A DNA stretch of 64,000 bases from Glycomyces tritici (GCF_030403505.1 NZ_JAUEMJ010000010.1:1-64000), one strand, 5' to 3'; counted from the first letter of the stretch, positions 34,137 through 44,858 are shown. Numbers and translations are program-made. The notes: generated from the letters alone by a model not told the origin.

Positions 34137-35681
34137 ATGCGACAAACGGTGCTGGTGGTCGACTTCGGTGCGCAGTACGCGCAGCTCATTGCGCGGCGCG
34201 TCCGCGAAGCGAACGTCTACTCGGAGATCGTGCCCTCCTCGATGCCCGCGAGCGAGATGCTCGCCAAGGAGCCGGCCGCGATCATCCTCTCGGGCGGTCC
34301 TTCGAGCGTGTACGCCGAAGGCGCCCCGCAGGTGGAGAAGGCCCTGTTCGAGGCCGGCGTGCCCGTGCTCGGCATCTGCTACGGCTTCCAGGCCATGGCC
34401 GCCTCGCTCGGCGGGACCGTGGCCAGGACCGGGCTCTCCGAGTACGGCGGCACCCAGCTCGACGTGCTCTGCCCCTCGAAGCTCCTCGACGGGCTCCCCG
34501 ACCACCAGTCGGTGTGGATGAGCCACGGCGACTCCGTGACCGAGGCCCCCGCCGGGTTCGAGGTCGTGGCCCGCACCAACGGCGCCCCCGTCGCGGCGTT
34601 CGAGAACCTCGAGGCGCGCCTCGCGGGCGTCCAGTACCACCCCGAGGTCGCCCACACCCCGCACGGCCAGGCCGTCATCCGCCACTTCCTGCACGACATC
34701 GCCGGCATCAAGCCGAACTGGACGAACTCGGCGATCATCGACGAGCAGGTCGCCGCCATCCGCGAGCAGGTCGGCGACAAGCGCGTCCTCTGCGCCCTCT
34801 CCGGCGGCGTCGACTCCTCCGTGGCCGCCGCACTCGTGCACCGCGCCGTCGGCGACCAGCTGACCTGCGTCTTCGTCGACCACGGGCTGCTCCGCGCCGG
34901 CGAGGCCGAGCAGGTCGAGAAGGACTACGCGCAGCTCACCGGCATCGACGTGCGCGCCGTGGACGTCTCCGAGCAGTTCCTCACCGCCCTCAAGGGCGTC
35001 ACGGACCCCGAGGAGAAGCGCAAGATCATCGGCCGCGAGTTCATCCGCACCTTCGAGGCCGCCGCCCGCGAGATCGCCGCCGAGAAGGACATCGAGTTCC
35101 TCGTCCAGGGCACCCTGTACCCCGACGTCGTCGAGTCCGGCGGCGGCACCGGCACCGCCAACATCAAGAGCCACCACAACGTGGGCGGCCTGCCCGACGA
35201 CCTCCAGTTCGCGCTCATCGAACCGCTGCGCACCCTCTTCAAGGACGAGGTCCGCGCGATCGGTCTCGAACTGGGCCTGCCCGAGGCCATGATCTGGCGC
35301 CACCCGTTCCCCGGCCCCGGCCTGGGGATCCGCATCGTCGGCGAGATCACCCGCGAACGCCTCGACCTGCTCAAGGCCGCCGACGCGATCGCCCGCGCCG
35401 AACTCACCGCCGCCGGCCTCGACCGGTCCGTGTGGCAGTTCCCGGTCGTGCTCCTCGCCGACGTCCGCTCCGTGGGCGTCCAGGGCGACGGCCGCACCTA
35501 CGGCCACCCGATCGTGCTCCGCCCGGTCTCCTCCGAGGACGCGATGACCGCCGACTGGTCCCGCCTGCCCTACGAGCTCCTCGCGAAGATCTCCACGCGC
35601 ATCACCAACGAGGTCGCCGACGTCAACCGCGTCGTGCTCGACGTCACCTCCAAGCCCCCGGGCACCATCGAATGGGAATAG
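34137..35681 (+). CDS. guaA: GMP synthase (glutamine-hydrolysing)
   Basis: 514 residues, normal family length. Class I glutaminase domain first: strand [19 protein letters not shown], nucleophile loop LGICYGFQ, and the His-Glu pair in [10 protein letters not shown]. The ATP-pyrophosphatase domain follows with the P-loop [11 protein letters not shown] near residue 222 and FVDHGLLR, and the dimerisation domain ends KPPGTIEWE. Converts XMP to GMP in the cytosol. ATG 34137 has no ribosome site but sits six bases after a -10, so it is leaderless. Confidence 0.97.
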   Translation: MRQTVLVVDFGAQYAQLIARRVREANVYSEIVPSSMPASEMLAKEPAAIILSGGPSSVYAEGAPQVEKALFEAGVPVLGICYGFQAMAASLGGTVARTGLSEYGGTQLDVLCPSKLLDGLPDHQSVWMSHGDSVTEAPAGFEVVARTNGAPVAAFENLEARLAGVQYHPEVAHTPHGQAVIRHFLHDIAGIKPNWTNSAIIDEQVAAIREQVGDKRVLCALSGGVDSSVAAALVHRAVGDQLTCVFVDHGLLRAGEAEQVEKDYAQLTGIDVRAVDVSEQFLTALKGVTDPEEKRKIIGREFIRTFEAAAREIAAEKDIEFLVQGTLYPDVVESGGGTGTANIKSHHNVGGLPDDLQFALIEPLRTLFKDEVRAIGLELGLPEAMIWRHPFPGPGLGIRIVGEITRERLDLLKAADAIARAELTAAGLDRSVWQFPVVLLADVRSVGVQGDGRTYGHPIVLRPVSSEDAMTADWSRLPYELLAKISTRITNEVADVNRVVLDVTSKPPGTIEWE

Positions 35682-35689
35682 CCTCAGCG

Positions 35690-35773
35690 CACGGCCCGCA
35701 AGCGTCGCCTCTCGGCTCATACACGGCCCGCAAGCGTCGCCCCTCTGCTCACGCACGGCTCGCAAGCTTCACC
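35690..35773 (+). repeat. Three tandem copies of the dispersed 20-bp repeat, 32-bp period
   Basis: Copies at 35690-35709, 35722-35741 (identical) and 35754-35773 (three or four changes), separated by 12 variable bases. The core reads CACGGCCCGCAAGCGTCGCC. The array fills the gap between guaA and the Nudix gene. Further copies lie at 7022, 41075, 44669 (inverted) and 51884. Confidence 0.85.
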
Positions 35774-35805
35774 GTGGCGCCGTGATCACGCCGTACAGTT
35801 GAGGG

Positions 35806-36723
35806 ATGCAATTCCGGATAGCTGCGTACGGGGAGGTCCGTGACGAGAACGGCCGGGTCCTGCTGACGAGGCGGACCCGCGGGCGCGAAGCGGGCCCCTG
35901 GCACCTGCCGGGCGGCGTGCTCGACCACGGCGAGCCCCCGAAGCGGGCCGCCGGACGCCTGGTCGGCGAGCACACCGGCTACGAGGTCGCCGTCGGCGCG
36001 CCCCTCGAAGCGGTCGCCGTCGCCAGGCGGGGCGTCCACACCAACGCGATCATCTACACCGCGAAGGTCACCGGCGAACCCGGCGACGACTTCGAAGGCG
36101 ACGCCGCCGAATGGGTCGAACCGGCCCGCGCGGCCGCCGAATCCCATTCGCCGTTCGTCTCCGCCTGCCTGCACCTCGCCGACGACCGGCTCGCCGGACG
36201 CGTCGACAAGGCCCCGCAGGAGACCCGGCCCGTCCCGCCCTCGAAAGCCAAGAAGGGCCGCCGCAGACGGGGCCAGCGCTTCGGCGCGTACGGGGTCGTC
36301 GCCGACGGCGACGGCCGCATCCTCCTCGCCCGCATCGCCGAGGGCTACCCCGGCGGCGGCACCTGGCACCTGCCCGGCGGCGGCGTCGACTTCGGGGAGT
36401 CCCCGCGCGCGGCCGTCTCCCGCGAGATCTACGAGGAGACCGGCCAGGCCGCCCAGGTCGGCGAACTCCTCAACGTCACGTCGTTCCGCCACCGCCGCGC
36501 GATCGGCCCCGAGGGGTACCCGCTCGACTGGCACGGCGTGCGCGCCATCTACTCGGCCACCGTCGAGGACCCCTCCGCCGCGCAGGTGATCGAGGCCGCG
36601 GGCGGCTCCACGAGCGAATCGCGCTGGTGGGACGCGGACGCGCTCGACGACCTGCCGCTGTCGGCGGCCGTCGAGGACGCCCTCCAAGTGGTCGACTTGA
36701 AGAATCTCGCAGCCCAGGCCTAA
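35806..36723 (+). CDS. Tandem two-domain Nudix protein, first domain degenerate
   Basis: 305 residues with two Nudix folds joined by a basic linker (SKAKKGRRRRGQRFG). Domain 2 has an intact Nudix box, GGGVDFGESPRAAVSREI followed by YEETG. Domain 1 keeps the geometry (GPWHLPGGVLDHGE) but its box reads AAGRLVGEHTG, losing the metal-binding REx2EE pattern, so it is probably noncatalytic, perhaps for binding or regulation. Substrate is unknown (nucleoside diphosphate derivative). TACAGT at 35794-35799, six bases before the ATG, indicates a leaderless transcript. It is convergent with the psd fusion gene and overlaps it by 4 bp. Confidence 0.85.
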   Translation: MQFRIAAYGEVRDENGRVLLTRRTRGREAGPWHLPGGVLDHGEPPKRAAGRLVGEHTGYEVAVGAPLEAVAVARRGVHTNAIIYTAKVTGEPGDDFEGDAAEWVEPARAAAESHSPFVSACLHLADDRLAGRVDKAPQETRPVPPSKAKKGRRRRGQRFGAYGVVADGDGRILLARIAEGYPGGGTWHLPGGGVDFGESPRAAVSREIYEETGQAAQVGELLNVTSFRHRRAIGPEGYPLDWHGVRAIYSATVEDPSAAQVIEAAGGSTSESRWWDADALDDLPLSAAVEDALQVVDLKNLAAQA

Positions 36724-37970
36724 CGCCAGCGCGCGAGCACCGTCTCTCCGGCGCGGATGGTCTCTCCCGGGACGACCGCGGCTTCGGCGGCGCCCGCGGG
36801 CAGGTACACGTCGGTGCGGGAGCCGAACCGGATGAGGCCGTACCGTTCGCCTTTCGCCACGGCCGCACCGGGTTTGGTGCGGTTGACGATGCGGCGCAGG
36901 AGCGCGCCGGTGCGCTGGGCGACGACGACGCGGCCGCGCGGGGTCGACAGGACCGTGTAGCAGGCGGCGTTGTGCTCGGCTTCGGGCGCGCTCACTTTGG
37001 CGTAGCCGCCGCGTTCGGTGAACACGTCCACGACTTCACCGGCGACGGGCGCGCGGTTGATGTGCACGTCGGTGACCGAGAGGTACGCGCTGATGCGCAG
37101 CCATTCGGCGCCGGCGGTGCCGGTGGCGGCGCCGAAGCGCTCGTCGACGACGGTCTCGACGGCCATGACGCGCCCGTCCGAGGCGGCGAGCACCGCTTCG
37201 GGCTCGTCGTCCTCGCCGCGCAGGTCCGCTTCGCGCTGCGGGTCGCGGAAGAACGCGGCGACCGGGACGGCGGCGAGCGCGGGCAGGACCCACGCCTTCG
37301 AGGAGGGCCTGATCTGCTTCGCGGCCCAAGCGGCCCCGAAGAGCAGCCCGGCGGCGATCACGCCGTTCGAGTCGAGGTGCATCGAGGGCGTGACGGCGAC
37401 CGAGGAGGCGCGCCACGCGGGGGCGAGGTCTTCGGCGGGGGCGATCGCGTGCGGTTCGCCTTCGCGCTTGGCGGCGGAGCCGATGCGGAGCTTGTGGATG
37501 CGCACGGGCGGGAGCGACCGGACGATGAGGTCGGTGCCGATGCCGTACTCGGCGACGAGCTCGGCGATCTCCTCGCGGGCGGGCGCGGTGAGCGTGGCGG
37601 CGAAGGAGAGCACGCCGCCGGGCGCGACCTTCCCCCGCAGCAGCTCGATGTCGGCGATGAACGCCTCGGCCTCGACGGTGACGGGGGAGGCGAGCATGAC
37701 CTCTTCGGCCGGTTCGGCGTCGGCGAGCGCGGCGACGGCGGTGACGTTCCCGGCGGTCCAGGAGCCCTCGGCCGCAAGAGAGGCCTTCAGGTCCTCAATG
37801 GAGACCGGGTCGGCGACGACGGTGAGCCGGTCGGCGGGCATCAGCGCCTCGAGCGCGGCGGTGAGGACCGGGTTCCCCCAGGCCGCGCCCACGACCAGGC
37901 CGGTCTTGGGGCCCCTCCGGCGAGCGAATTCGTCGGTGATGCCGCGAGCGGCGGCTTTCGAGATCGGCAT
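36720..37970 (-). CDS. psd: Fusion: methyltransferase-like domain + phosphatidylserine decarboxylase
   Basis: 416 residues. The C-terminal 210 residues are a short-type phosphatidylserine decarboxylase: PVAAFFRDPQRE, AASDGRVMAVE, RISAYLSVTDVHINRAPVAG, and the self-cleavage region YGLIRFGSRTDVYLP (pyruvoyl from the Ser of GS). The N-terminal 190 residues resemble a class I SAM-methyltransferase fold (TGLVVGAAWGNPVLTAALEA, VAPGGVLSFAATL) but lack a clear G-x-G-x-G. I know of no standard Psd with this extension. The decarboxylase makes phosphatidylethanolamine at the membrane. TATAGT lies seven bases before ATG 37970 (leaderless). Confidence 0.8.
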   Translation of the reverse strand: MPISKAAARGITDEFARRRGPKTGLVVGAAWGNPVLTAALEALMPADRLTVVADPVSIEDLKASLAAEGSWTAGNVTAVAALADAEPAEEVMLASPVTVEAEAFIADIELLRGKVAPGGVLSFAATLTAPAREEIAELVAEYGIGTDLIVRSLPPVRIHKLRIGSAAKREGEPHAIAPAEDLAPAWRASSVAVTPSMHLDSNGVIAAGLLFGAAWAAKQIRPSSKAWVLPALAAVPVAAFFRDPQREADLRGEDDEPEAVLAASDGRVMAVETVVDERFGAATGTAGAEWLRISAYLSVTDVHINRAPVAGEVVDVFTERGGYAKVSAPEAEHNAACYTVLSTPRGRVVVAQRTGALLRRIVNRTKPGAAVAKGERYGLIRFGSRTDVYLPAGAAEAAVVPGETIRAGETVLARWR

Positions 37971-38207
37971 GGCTTCGACTATAGAGCGCCTGTCTGACGG
38001 GTCCGGGTCGCGTTCGCGTGTTGCGCAAGGGTGAGACGCGACCATTGCCCTGGTTTGGGATCGTACTTTCGGCGGGTTCTGCACATCGTTCGGATGAGTG
38101 GCCGCGCCGTCACTCTGGGTCGTCTCGTTTCCCCTCTTGTCAGGCCGACCCGGCACTCCACTCACGACCTGCCGCCTCAAGTCCGCTCCCAGGAGGACCG
38201 AACCACG

Positions 38208-39335
38208 ATGAGACTCAAGACGATCCGCACTCCGCTCGCGGGCACCGCCGCGCTCCTCGCCGCCGCTCTCATGAGCACGGCCGCGGGCGCCCCCGCCCGG
38301 GCCGAGGAGCCCGAGCCGGTCTCCGGCGACATCGTCACCGCCCCCGGCCTGGAGCTGCGCGGGCGGTTCGCGGAGGAGCGCTACGACGTGTGGGCGAACG
38401 TCCTCGGCCTCAAGCCGCACGGCGGCGAGGAGACGCTCGTCGTCTACTGCATCGACATCCACACCCCGCTCGACACCGAGAGCCCCTACACCGAGGGCGA
38501 CTGGGAGGAGTCGGAGGTCGCGAACCTCGAAGAGGTCCGCTGGGTCCTGTTCAACGGCTTCCCGAACGTGGGCGCCGAGGAGCTCATCGAGACCTCCGGC
38601 GGCGAGGTGAACCCCGACTGGTCCGATGAGGAGGTCGCCGAGGTCGCCTACGCGGGCACGCAGGCCGCCGTCTGGCACTTCACGGACGCCTGGGACCTCT
38701 TGGCGGACAACCCGGTCAAGGGCGGCAACAGCGGCGAGGACGAGGCGGTCCTCGCGGTCTACGAGCACCTCACCGAGGACACCGGGCGCGTCCCGGACCC
38801 GTCCGAGTTCACCGTGGACCTCGAGGGCGAGGAGTCGGCGACCTTCGTCGACGGGCGCTTCGGCCCCTACACGATCCGCTCCAACGCCGGCCCCGTCGAG
38901 CTCACCGCCGAAGGCGGCCGCCTCGAGACCGAGGGCGGCGACGCGGTCGAGTCCCGCAAGGACGGCGAGGAGTTCTGGATCGTCCTCGACGAGGACACGA
39001 ACGAGATCACCGTCAAGGGCACCGCCGCCTACGACCTGCCGGTGGGCCGGGTCTTCCTGGCCACCACCGACGAAGCGCTCTCGGACGACGCGGTCAACCC
39101 GATGACCGTGGGCGACTCGCAGAAGCTCATCCTGGCGCAGCCGCGCGAAGGCGAGGTCCCCGCCGAATGGCGCTTCGCCCTCGACGCGCCGCCGGAGGCC
39201 AGCGCCCCGCCGAAGCCGCAGCTGCCCGTCACCGGTTCGACCCTGAGCGTCGCCTTCGCGGCGGGCCTGGCGCTCCTGGTGGGCGGCATGACCGTGATCG
39301 CGCTGGGCAAGCGCCGCAAGGCTTCCGACCACTAA
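38208..39335 (+). CDS. Thioester-domain surface protein 1, LPVTG-anchored
   Basis: 375 residues. Sec signal peptide (residues 1-32), then a thioester domain with candidate Cys81 (VVYCIDIHTP) and Gln152 (AGTQAAVWHF), whose side chains form the internal thioester in this family. A beta-rich stalk follows, then a sortase signal: Pro-rich segment KPQLPVTG, hydrophobic helix, and tail GKRRKASDH. Thioester domains covalently capture host or surface amines. AGGAGG precedes ATG 38208. Similar to the next gene, which indicates tandem duplication. No sortase gene lies in this window. Confidence 0.88.
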   Translation: MRLKTIRTPLAGTAALLAAALMSTAAGAPARAEEPEPVSGDIVTAPGLELRGRFAEERYDVWANVLGLKPHGGEETLVVYCIDIHTPLDTESPYTEGDWEESEVANLEEVRWVLFNGFPNVGAEELIETSGGEVNPDWSDEEVAEVAYAGTQAAVWHFTDAWDLLADNPVKGGNSGEDEAVLAVYEHLTEDTGRVPDPSEFTVDLEGEESATFVDGRFGPYTIRSNAGPVELTAEGGRLETEGGDAVESRKDGEEFWIVLDEDTNEITVKGTAAYDLPVGRVFLATTDEALSDDAVNPMTVGDSQKLILAQPREGEVPAEWRFALDAPPEASAPPKPQLPVTGSTLSVAFAAGLALLVGGMTVIALGKRRKASDH

Positions 39336-39763
39336 GACCTGAAGGATGCGGGCGCCCGCTTGCCGATGGCGAGCGCCCGCTGCCGCAGGAGCGTTCCGGA
39401 CCACGTCGAACGGTCCGGACCCGGGCGCGCTCCGCGGTTCCAAGAAAGCCCGGTGCATGGTGCGGCCGGGGCCGGGGGAAGCGATCCCCCCTGGCCCCGG
39501 CCACTTCCGTCCCACCGGTACCCACTCGCCACCGTCCTTCGCCGACGGCCCGGCCTATACCGAATCGTTATAGTGGCGCGGCTCTCCGAGCTCGCGCCAT
39601 TTCCCTTGCCGCGCAGTCGAAACCCAGCTCGGAGATTTCCTGCCGCCGAATGCAACCGGCAGCGTGCCGCTAACGTGTCGCATGAAGAGTCGGTACCGAT
39701 TCAAGACTCGCAAGCACCCTCAGACCGCGTCAATCCCTCGGAAAAGCAAAGGGACTTCAACCA
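39336..39763 (+). other. 428-bp spacer between the two thioester genes with two strong hairpins
   Basis: Hairpin 1: GCGGGCGC (39348-39355) with GCGCCCGC (39373-39380), just past the first gene. Hairpin 2: a 15-bp stem, 39464-39478 with 39486-39502, loop AAGCGAT, with a 2-nt bulge. Both look like terminators. An AT-richer patch with TTATAGT near 39570 could be the promoter of the second gene. No gene found. Confidence 0.65.
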
Positions 39764-40873
39764 ATGATGACCAAAGCCCTGAAAGGGACGATGGCCGCTG
39801 CTGCCGGCGTCGCACTCGGCCTCACCGGCGTCACCGCCGCTCAAGCCCAGGACGAGGAAGCGGGAATCCTCGCCGCCGGCAACGTCGTGATCGAGGACGA
39901 CGGCATCGAGCTGTACGGCACCGCGGGCGGTGAGGAGAAGGAGCCGAACGCCTCGATGATCGCCCTCGACACCGGCGACGGCGAGTACCGCACCGTCTAC
40001 TGCATCCAGCTCGAGGTCGACCTCGAAGAGCAGTACCTCCACGAAGAGCGCCCGTGGGACGACGTCCCCGTCGAAGACCTCCCGAAGGTCCTCGGCGTCC
40101 TCCTCGCCGGCTACGACGGCACCAACGCCGGCGAGCTCCTCGAAGAGGCGGGCCTGGCGAGCGACGACTACGGCGACGTCACCCAGGACCAGCTGGCCTA
40201 CGCGGCCACCCAGTCCGCCATCTGGTCGCTGACCGACGGCTGGACCCTCGACGCCACCGACCCGACCGGTGACGACGTCGCCGACGAGATCGTCCCGGCG
40301 CTCCAGGCCTGGCTGCTCGAGAACTCCGCGCCCGTCGAGGAGCCCGAAGAGCCCTACTTCGACTACGACGCCACCGACGCCAAGGTCGAAGGCACCACCG
40401 TCGGCCCGTTCACCGTCGACACCAACATCGACTCGCTCAGCTTCGAGCAGCCCGAAGGCGCCACCGTCGTCGACGAGAACGGCGAGGAGCTCACCACCCT
40501 CACCGACGGCCAGGTCTTCTCCGTGAAGTTCGACAAGGCCGAGACCGCATCGGTCACGATCATCACCGACATCGTCGAATGGACCACCCCGGCCGGCCGC
40601 ACCTTCGTCCCGGTCGACGCCGACGGCGCCGACGTCGAGGGCCAGCGCCTCATCCTCGCCGAGGAGTTCACCGAGGAGTTCTACTTCGAGATCCCCTTCG
40701 AGATCACCGTCGACGAGGTCCCGAGTGAGTCCCCGAAGCCGCAGCTGCCCGTCACCGGTTCCAGCCTGACCACCGTCGCCACCGTCGGCGGCGCGGTCCT
40801 GCTCGCCGGCGTCGCCGCGATGGTGCTCATGCGCCGCCGCGCCGCCCGCGCGGACTGGGGCTCGGACGCTTAA
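39764..40873 (+). CDS. Thioester-domain surface protein 2, LPVTG-anchored
   Basis: 369 residues, same plan as the upstream paralogue. Signal peptide ends near residue 29; candidate thioester residues are Cys80 (TVYCIQLEV) and Gln150 (AATQSAIW, the canonical TQxAIW form). An acidic stalk leads to the sorting signal PKPQLPVTGSSLTTV, a hydrophobic helix and the tail MRRRAARADWGSDA. AAAGGGA precedes the ATG. The protein is very acidic, as is common for actinobacterial surface proteins. Covalent adhesion is a family-based inference. Confidence 0.88.
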   Translation: MMTKALKGTMAAAAGVALGLTGVTAAQAQDEEAGILAAGNVVIEDDGIELYGTAGGEEKEPNASMIALDTGDGEYRTVYCIQLEVDLEEQYLHEERPWDDVPVEDLPKVLGVLLAGYDGTNAGELLEEAGLASDDYGDVTQDQLAYAATQSAIWSLTDGWTLDATDPTGDDVADEIVPALQAWLLENSAPVEEPEEPYFDYDATDAKVEGTTVGPFTVDTNIDSLSFEQPEGATVVDENGEELTTLTDGQVFSVKFDKAETASVTIITDIVEWTTPAGRTFVPVDADGADVEGQRLILAEEFTEEFYFEIPFEITVDEVPSESPKPQLPVTGSSLTTVATVGGAVLLAGVAAMVLMRRRAARADWGSDA

Positions 40874-40898
40874 CAGCGACTGAACACTGCGACAAACG

Positions 40899-40933
40899 CC
40901 ACACGCCCGCTGGTCACACCGGCGGGCGTGTGG
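40899..40933 (+). terminator. Intrinsic terminator of the thioester-protein 2 gene
   Basis: 12-bp perfect stem (40899-40910 with 40922-40933), 26 bases past the stop. The 3' half overlaps the spacer of the next promoter. Confidence 0.75.
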
Positions 40934-40939
40934 CATACT
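40911..40939 (+). promoter_or_regulatory. Promoter of the chorismate mutase leader
   Basis: -35 TGGTCA (40911-40916), 17-bp spacer, -10 CATACT (40934-40939), then six bases to the GTG of the leader peptide. Transcription is therefore expected to begin at the start codon itself. Confidence 0.68.
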
Positions 40940-40945
40940 TGCCGC

Positions 40946-41014
40946 GTGACTCAGAGCGCGCGATTTTACTTTTACTACGGCCGGAACCGTCCGAGCCGTA
41001 GGTCGTCGCGCTGA
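40946..41014 (+). CDS. Leaderless Phe/Tyr leader peptide of the chorismate mutase attenuator
   Basis: 22-codon reading frame starting GTG and ending TGA; it encodes MTQSARFYFYYGRNRPSRRSSR (split here as MTQSARFYFYY plus GRNRPSRRSSR). Codons 7-11 are Phe-Tyr-Phe-Tyr-Tyr (40964-40978), the control run. The stop falls inside the first RNA hairpin (40998-41027), followed by a terminator with six T and then the chorismate mutase gene. The logic is that of pheL/tyr-type attenuation: starved Phe/Tyr tRNA stalls the ribosome on the run. No ribosome site; translation starts at the 5' end. Confidence 0.85.
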   Translation: MTQSARFYFYYGRNRPSRRSSR

Positions 41015-41058
41015 CACACCGACCTACCGGCCCCGGGCGAACAGCCCGGGGCTTTTTT
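40995..41058 (+). promoter_or_regulatory. Transcription attenuator (antiterminator and terminator)
   Basis: Hairpin A: GTAGGTCG (40998-41005) with CGACCTAC (41020-41027), extendable by GCC (40995) with GGC (41029-41031) over one bulge. Terminator: 9-bp stem 41030-41038 with 41044-41052, loop GAACA, then TTTTTT (41053-41058). Hairpin A and the terminator share bases 41030-41031. A ribosome reaching the stop at 41012 covers the 5' arm of A, freeing the terminator. A ribosome stalled at the Phe/Tyr codons lets A form and blocks it. Confidence 0.8.
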
Positions 41059-41074
41059 CACGCCTGGGCAAATG

Positions 41075-41094
41075 TACGGCTCGCCAGCGCCGCC
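41075..41094 (+). repeat. Diverged copy of the dispersed 20-bp repeat
   Basis: TACGGCTCGCCAGCGCCGCC; about 17 of 20 positions agree with the family, in the leader between the attenuator and chorismate mutase. Confidence 0.4.
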
Positions 41095-41150
41095 GCGAGG
41101 CGGCTACCGCCCGGAGTTCGATACACGCATCGCTCTAAGGAGAAGCCCTG

Positions 41151-41414
41151 ATGACCGCATCCGCCGAAATCGCACCTGACGAACTCCAGGACCTGCGCAC
41201 CGAGATCGACGCCCTGGACGCCGAGATCATCCGCCTGTGGCAGCGCCGCGCCGAAGTCTCCAAGCGCGTCGGCGAGATCCGCATGGCCAACGGCGGCACC
41301 CGCCTGGTCCTGGACCGCGAACGCGCCATCCTCGAGAAGTACCGCTCCGCCCTCGGCGACGACGGCATCCAGATCGCGATGCTCGTCCTGCGCTCCGGCC
41401 GCGGACCGCTCTAA
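41151..41414 (+). CDS. aroQ: Chorismate mutase, AroQ type (Rv0948c-like)
   Basis: 87 residues, one AroQ helical bundle half. Residues for substrate binding follow the Rv0948c pattern: LRTEIDALDAEIIRLWQRRA, then VSKRVGEIRMANGGTRLVLD and RERAILEKYR, ending LRSGRGPL. It catalyses chorismate to prephenate in Phe/Tyr synthesis. In M. tuberculosis the weak intracellular mutase is activated by DAHP synthase; the retained C-terminal RxGRGxL is consistent with that. AAGGAG precedes ATG 41151. Expression is set by the upstream Phe/Tyr attenuator. Confidence 0.95.
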   Translation: MTASAEIAPDELQDLRTEIDALDAEIIRLWQRRAEVSKRVGEIRMANGGTRLVLDRERAILEKYRSALGDDGIQIAMLVLRSGRGPL

Positions 41415-41535
41415 GCCGCAGACCGCTCTCAAGAGTGACGCCGCGCCGTAGCCGGGCCTTGGAAGACCACCGTCGTGCCCGGCGCGGCAACTGCGCCTCC
41501 GTGATGCCTTGCAAGCTGCGGCATAATTGAACGCG

Positions 41536-43764
<2,229 letters not shown>

Positions 43765-43874
43765 GCGTCGCTCACTGTCGTACCCGTGTGGGATGGTGTC
43801 CTTTTCACTGGTAGTGGAGAAGGTGGGATAGGGAGGGTACCCGGGGCCGCCCGTACGCCCTCCTGCCCGCCGCC

Positions 43875-44654
43875 TCAGCGCAGGTCGAGCCCGACCTCCG
43901 CGAGGTAGCTCAGCGGCTCCACCGGCTCGCCGTTCACATGCACTTCGAAGTGCACATGCGAGCCGAACGAGCGGCCCGTGTTGCCCGCATTCGCGATCTG
44001 CCCGCCCGCGTCCACCCAGTCGCCCTCGCCCACGAGCACCTCGGAGTTGTGCGCGTAGTAGGTCTCGACGCCGTCGCCGTGGTCGATGATGACGAGGTTC
44101 CCGAACCCCGTCTCCCACCCGGCGTGCGTGATCGTGCCCGGATACGCGGCGTACACCGGGTCGCCGGTCGCGGCGTCGAAGTCGACCCCGTTGTGGTTGC
44201 GGCCCCAGCGCTGCCCGAACAAGGACGTGATCGTGATGTTGTCCAGCATCGGCTCCCACTTGATCTGCGCGTCCTGCCCCGTCACCGGCGACGTCCGCTC
44301 CGACATCACGACCTCCTCGGCCGTCGCCGCGCCCAGCGGCGCATCGGCAGGGGACCCGCCGTCCGACCCCGTCTCCGGGACGCTCGCCTCGGCGGCGAGC
44401 GCCGCGATGTCGGCGACCGCCTGCGACGTACCGGGTTCGCTCTCTTCGGAGGAGAACCCGGCCCCCGTCGCCATGGCGACGATCGACGCCCCGGCCACGG
44501 CCGAGCCGACGACGGCGGTGTAACGGCGTTGCGTCCCCGCCAGCAGCGGGGAGAGTTCTGCGGCCCACGAGGCGCGGTGCTGGCCCCTCGTGCGGTGCGG
44601 CCGGGCGGCGTGACGCCTGATCTGGTCGGCGGATACCGGTCCGGTGTCGGACAT
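43875..44654 (-). CDS. M23 (LytM-like) peptidoglycan peptidase, membrane-anchored
   Basis: 259 residues. A short cytoplasmic, Arg-rich N-terminus leads to a single hydrophobic segment (YTAVVGSAVAGASIVAMATG, residues about 45-64), a low-complexity linker, and a C-terminal M23 domain. Zinc ligands appear in RNHNGVDFDAA (H, D) and SHVHFEVHVNG (HxH). The segment ITHAGWETGFGNLVIIDHGD is family-typical. Either a D,D- or L,D-endopeptidase, or an activator of other hydrolases. AAGGGTGAG precedes ATG 44654. Confidence 0.9.
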   Translation of the reverse strand: MSDTGPVSADQIRRHAARPHRTRGQHRASWAAELSPLLAGTQRRYTAVVGSAVAGASIVAMATGAGFSSEESEPGTSQAVADIAALAAEASVPETGSDGGSPADAPLGAATAEEVVMSERTSPVTGQDAQIKWEPMLDNITITSLFGQRWGRNHNGVDFDAATGDPVYAAYPGTITHAGWETGFGNLVIIDHGDGVETYYAHNSEVLVGEGDWVDAGGQIANAGNTGRSFGSHVHFEVHVNGEPVEPLSYLAEVGLDLR

Positions 44655-44668
44655 GCGTACTCACCCTT

Positions 44669-44688
44669 GATGAAGCTGGCGAGCCGTG
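44669..44688 (-). repeat. Inverted copy of the dispersed 20-bp repeat
   Basis: On the minus strand CACGGCTCGCCAGCTTCATC: 18 of 20 identical to the 35754 copy. It lies 14 bases ahead of the M23 gene start, in its 5' leader. Confidence 0.68.
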
Positions 44689-44820
44689 AAGCGGCACGGC
44701 TCGTGGCGGTGCCCATCGGCGGCGGCGGAGGACTCGGAGTCCCGGGGGGCCGGCCGGCCGTGGGCTTGGCAACCGCCACACGGTAGCGCCGCGAGCGACG
44801 CTCGCGCGAGATTCGTCACC

Positions 44821-44858
44821 GCCCGGCGTGTCGCGACAATCAGGACATTCCCGGGCGG
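44821..44858 (-). terminator. Possible terminator of the heme oxygenase gene
   Basis: Stem of GCCCGG (44821-44826) with CCGGGC (44851-44856) plus flanking pairs and a long loop, about 60 bases past the heme oxygenase stop. Second small palindrome GCGAGCGACGCTCGC sits at about 44791-44805. Confidence 0.45.

Noticed and set aside
32001..35765. 1254-codon minus-strand frame covering the FUSC and guaA genes
   Set aside because: Only the first part (32001-34079) is real; beyond that it is antisense to guaA, which has full catalytic motifs.
35690..35773. Possible miniature CRISPR array (three repeats, 32-bp period)
   Set aside because: Spacers are only 12 bp, the same 20-mer is dispersed elsewhere including inside genes, and no cas gene is present.
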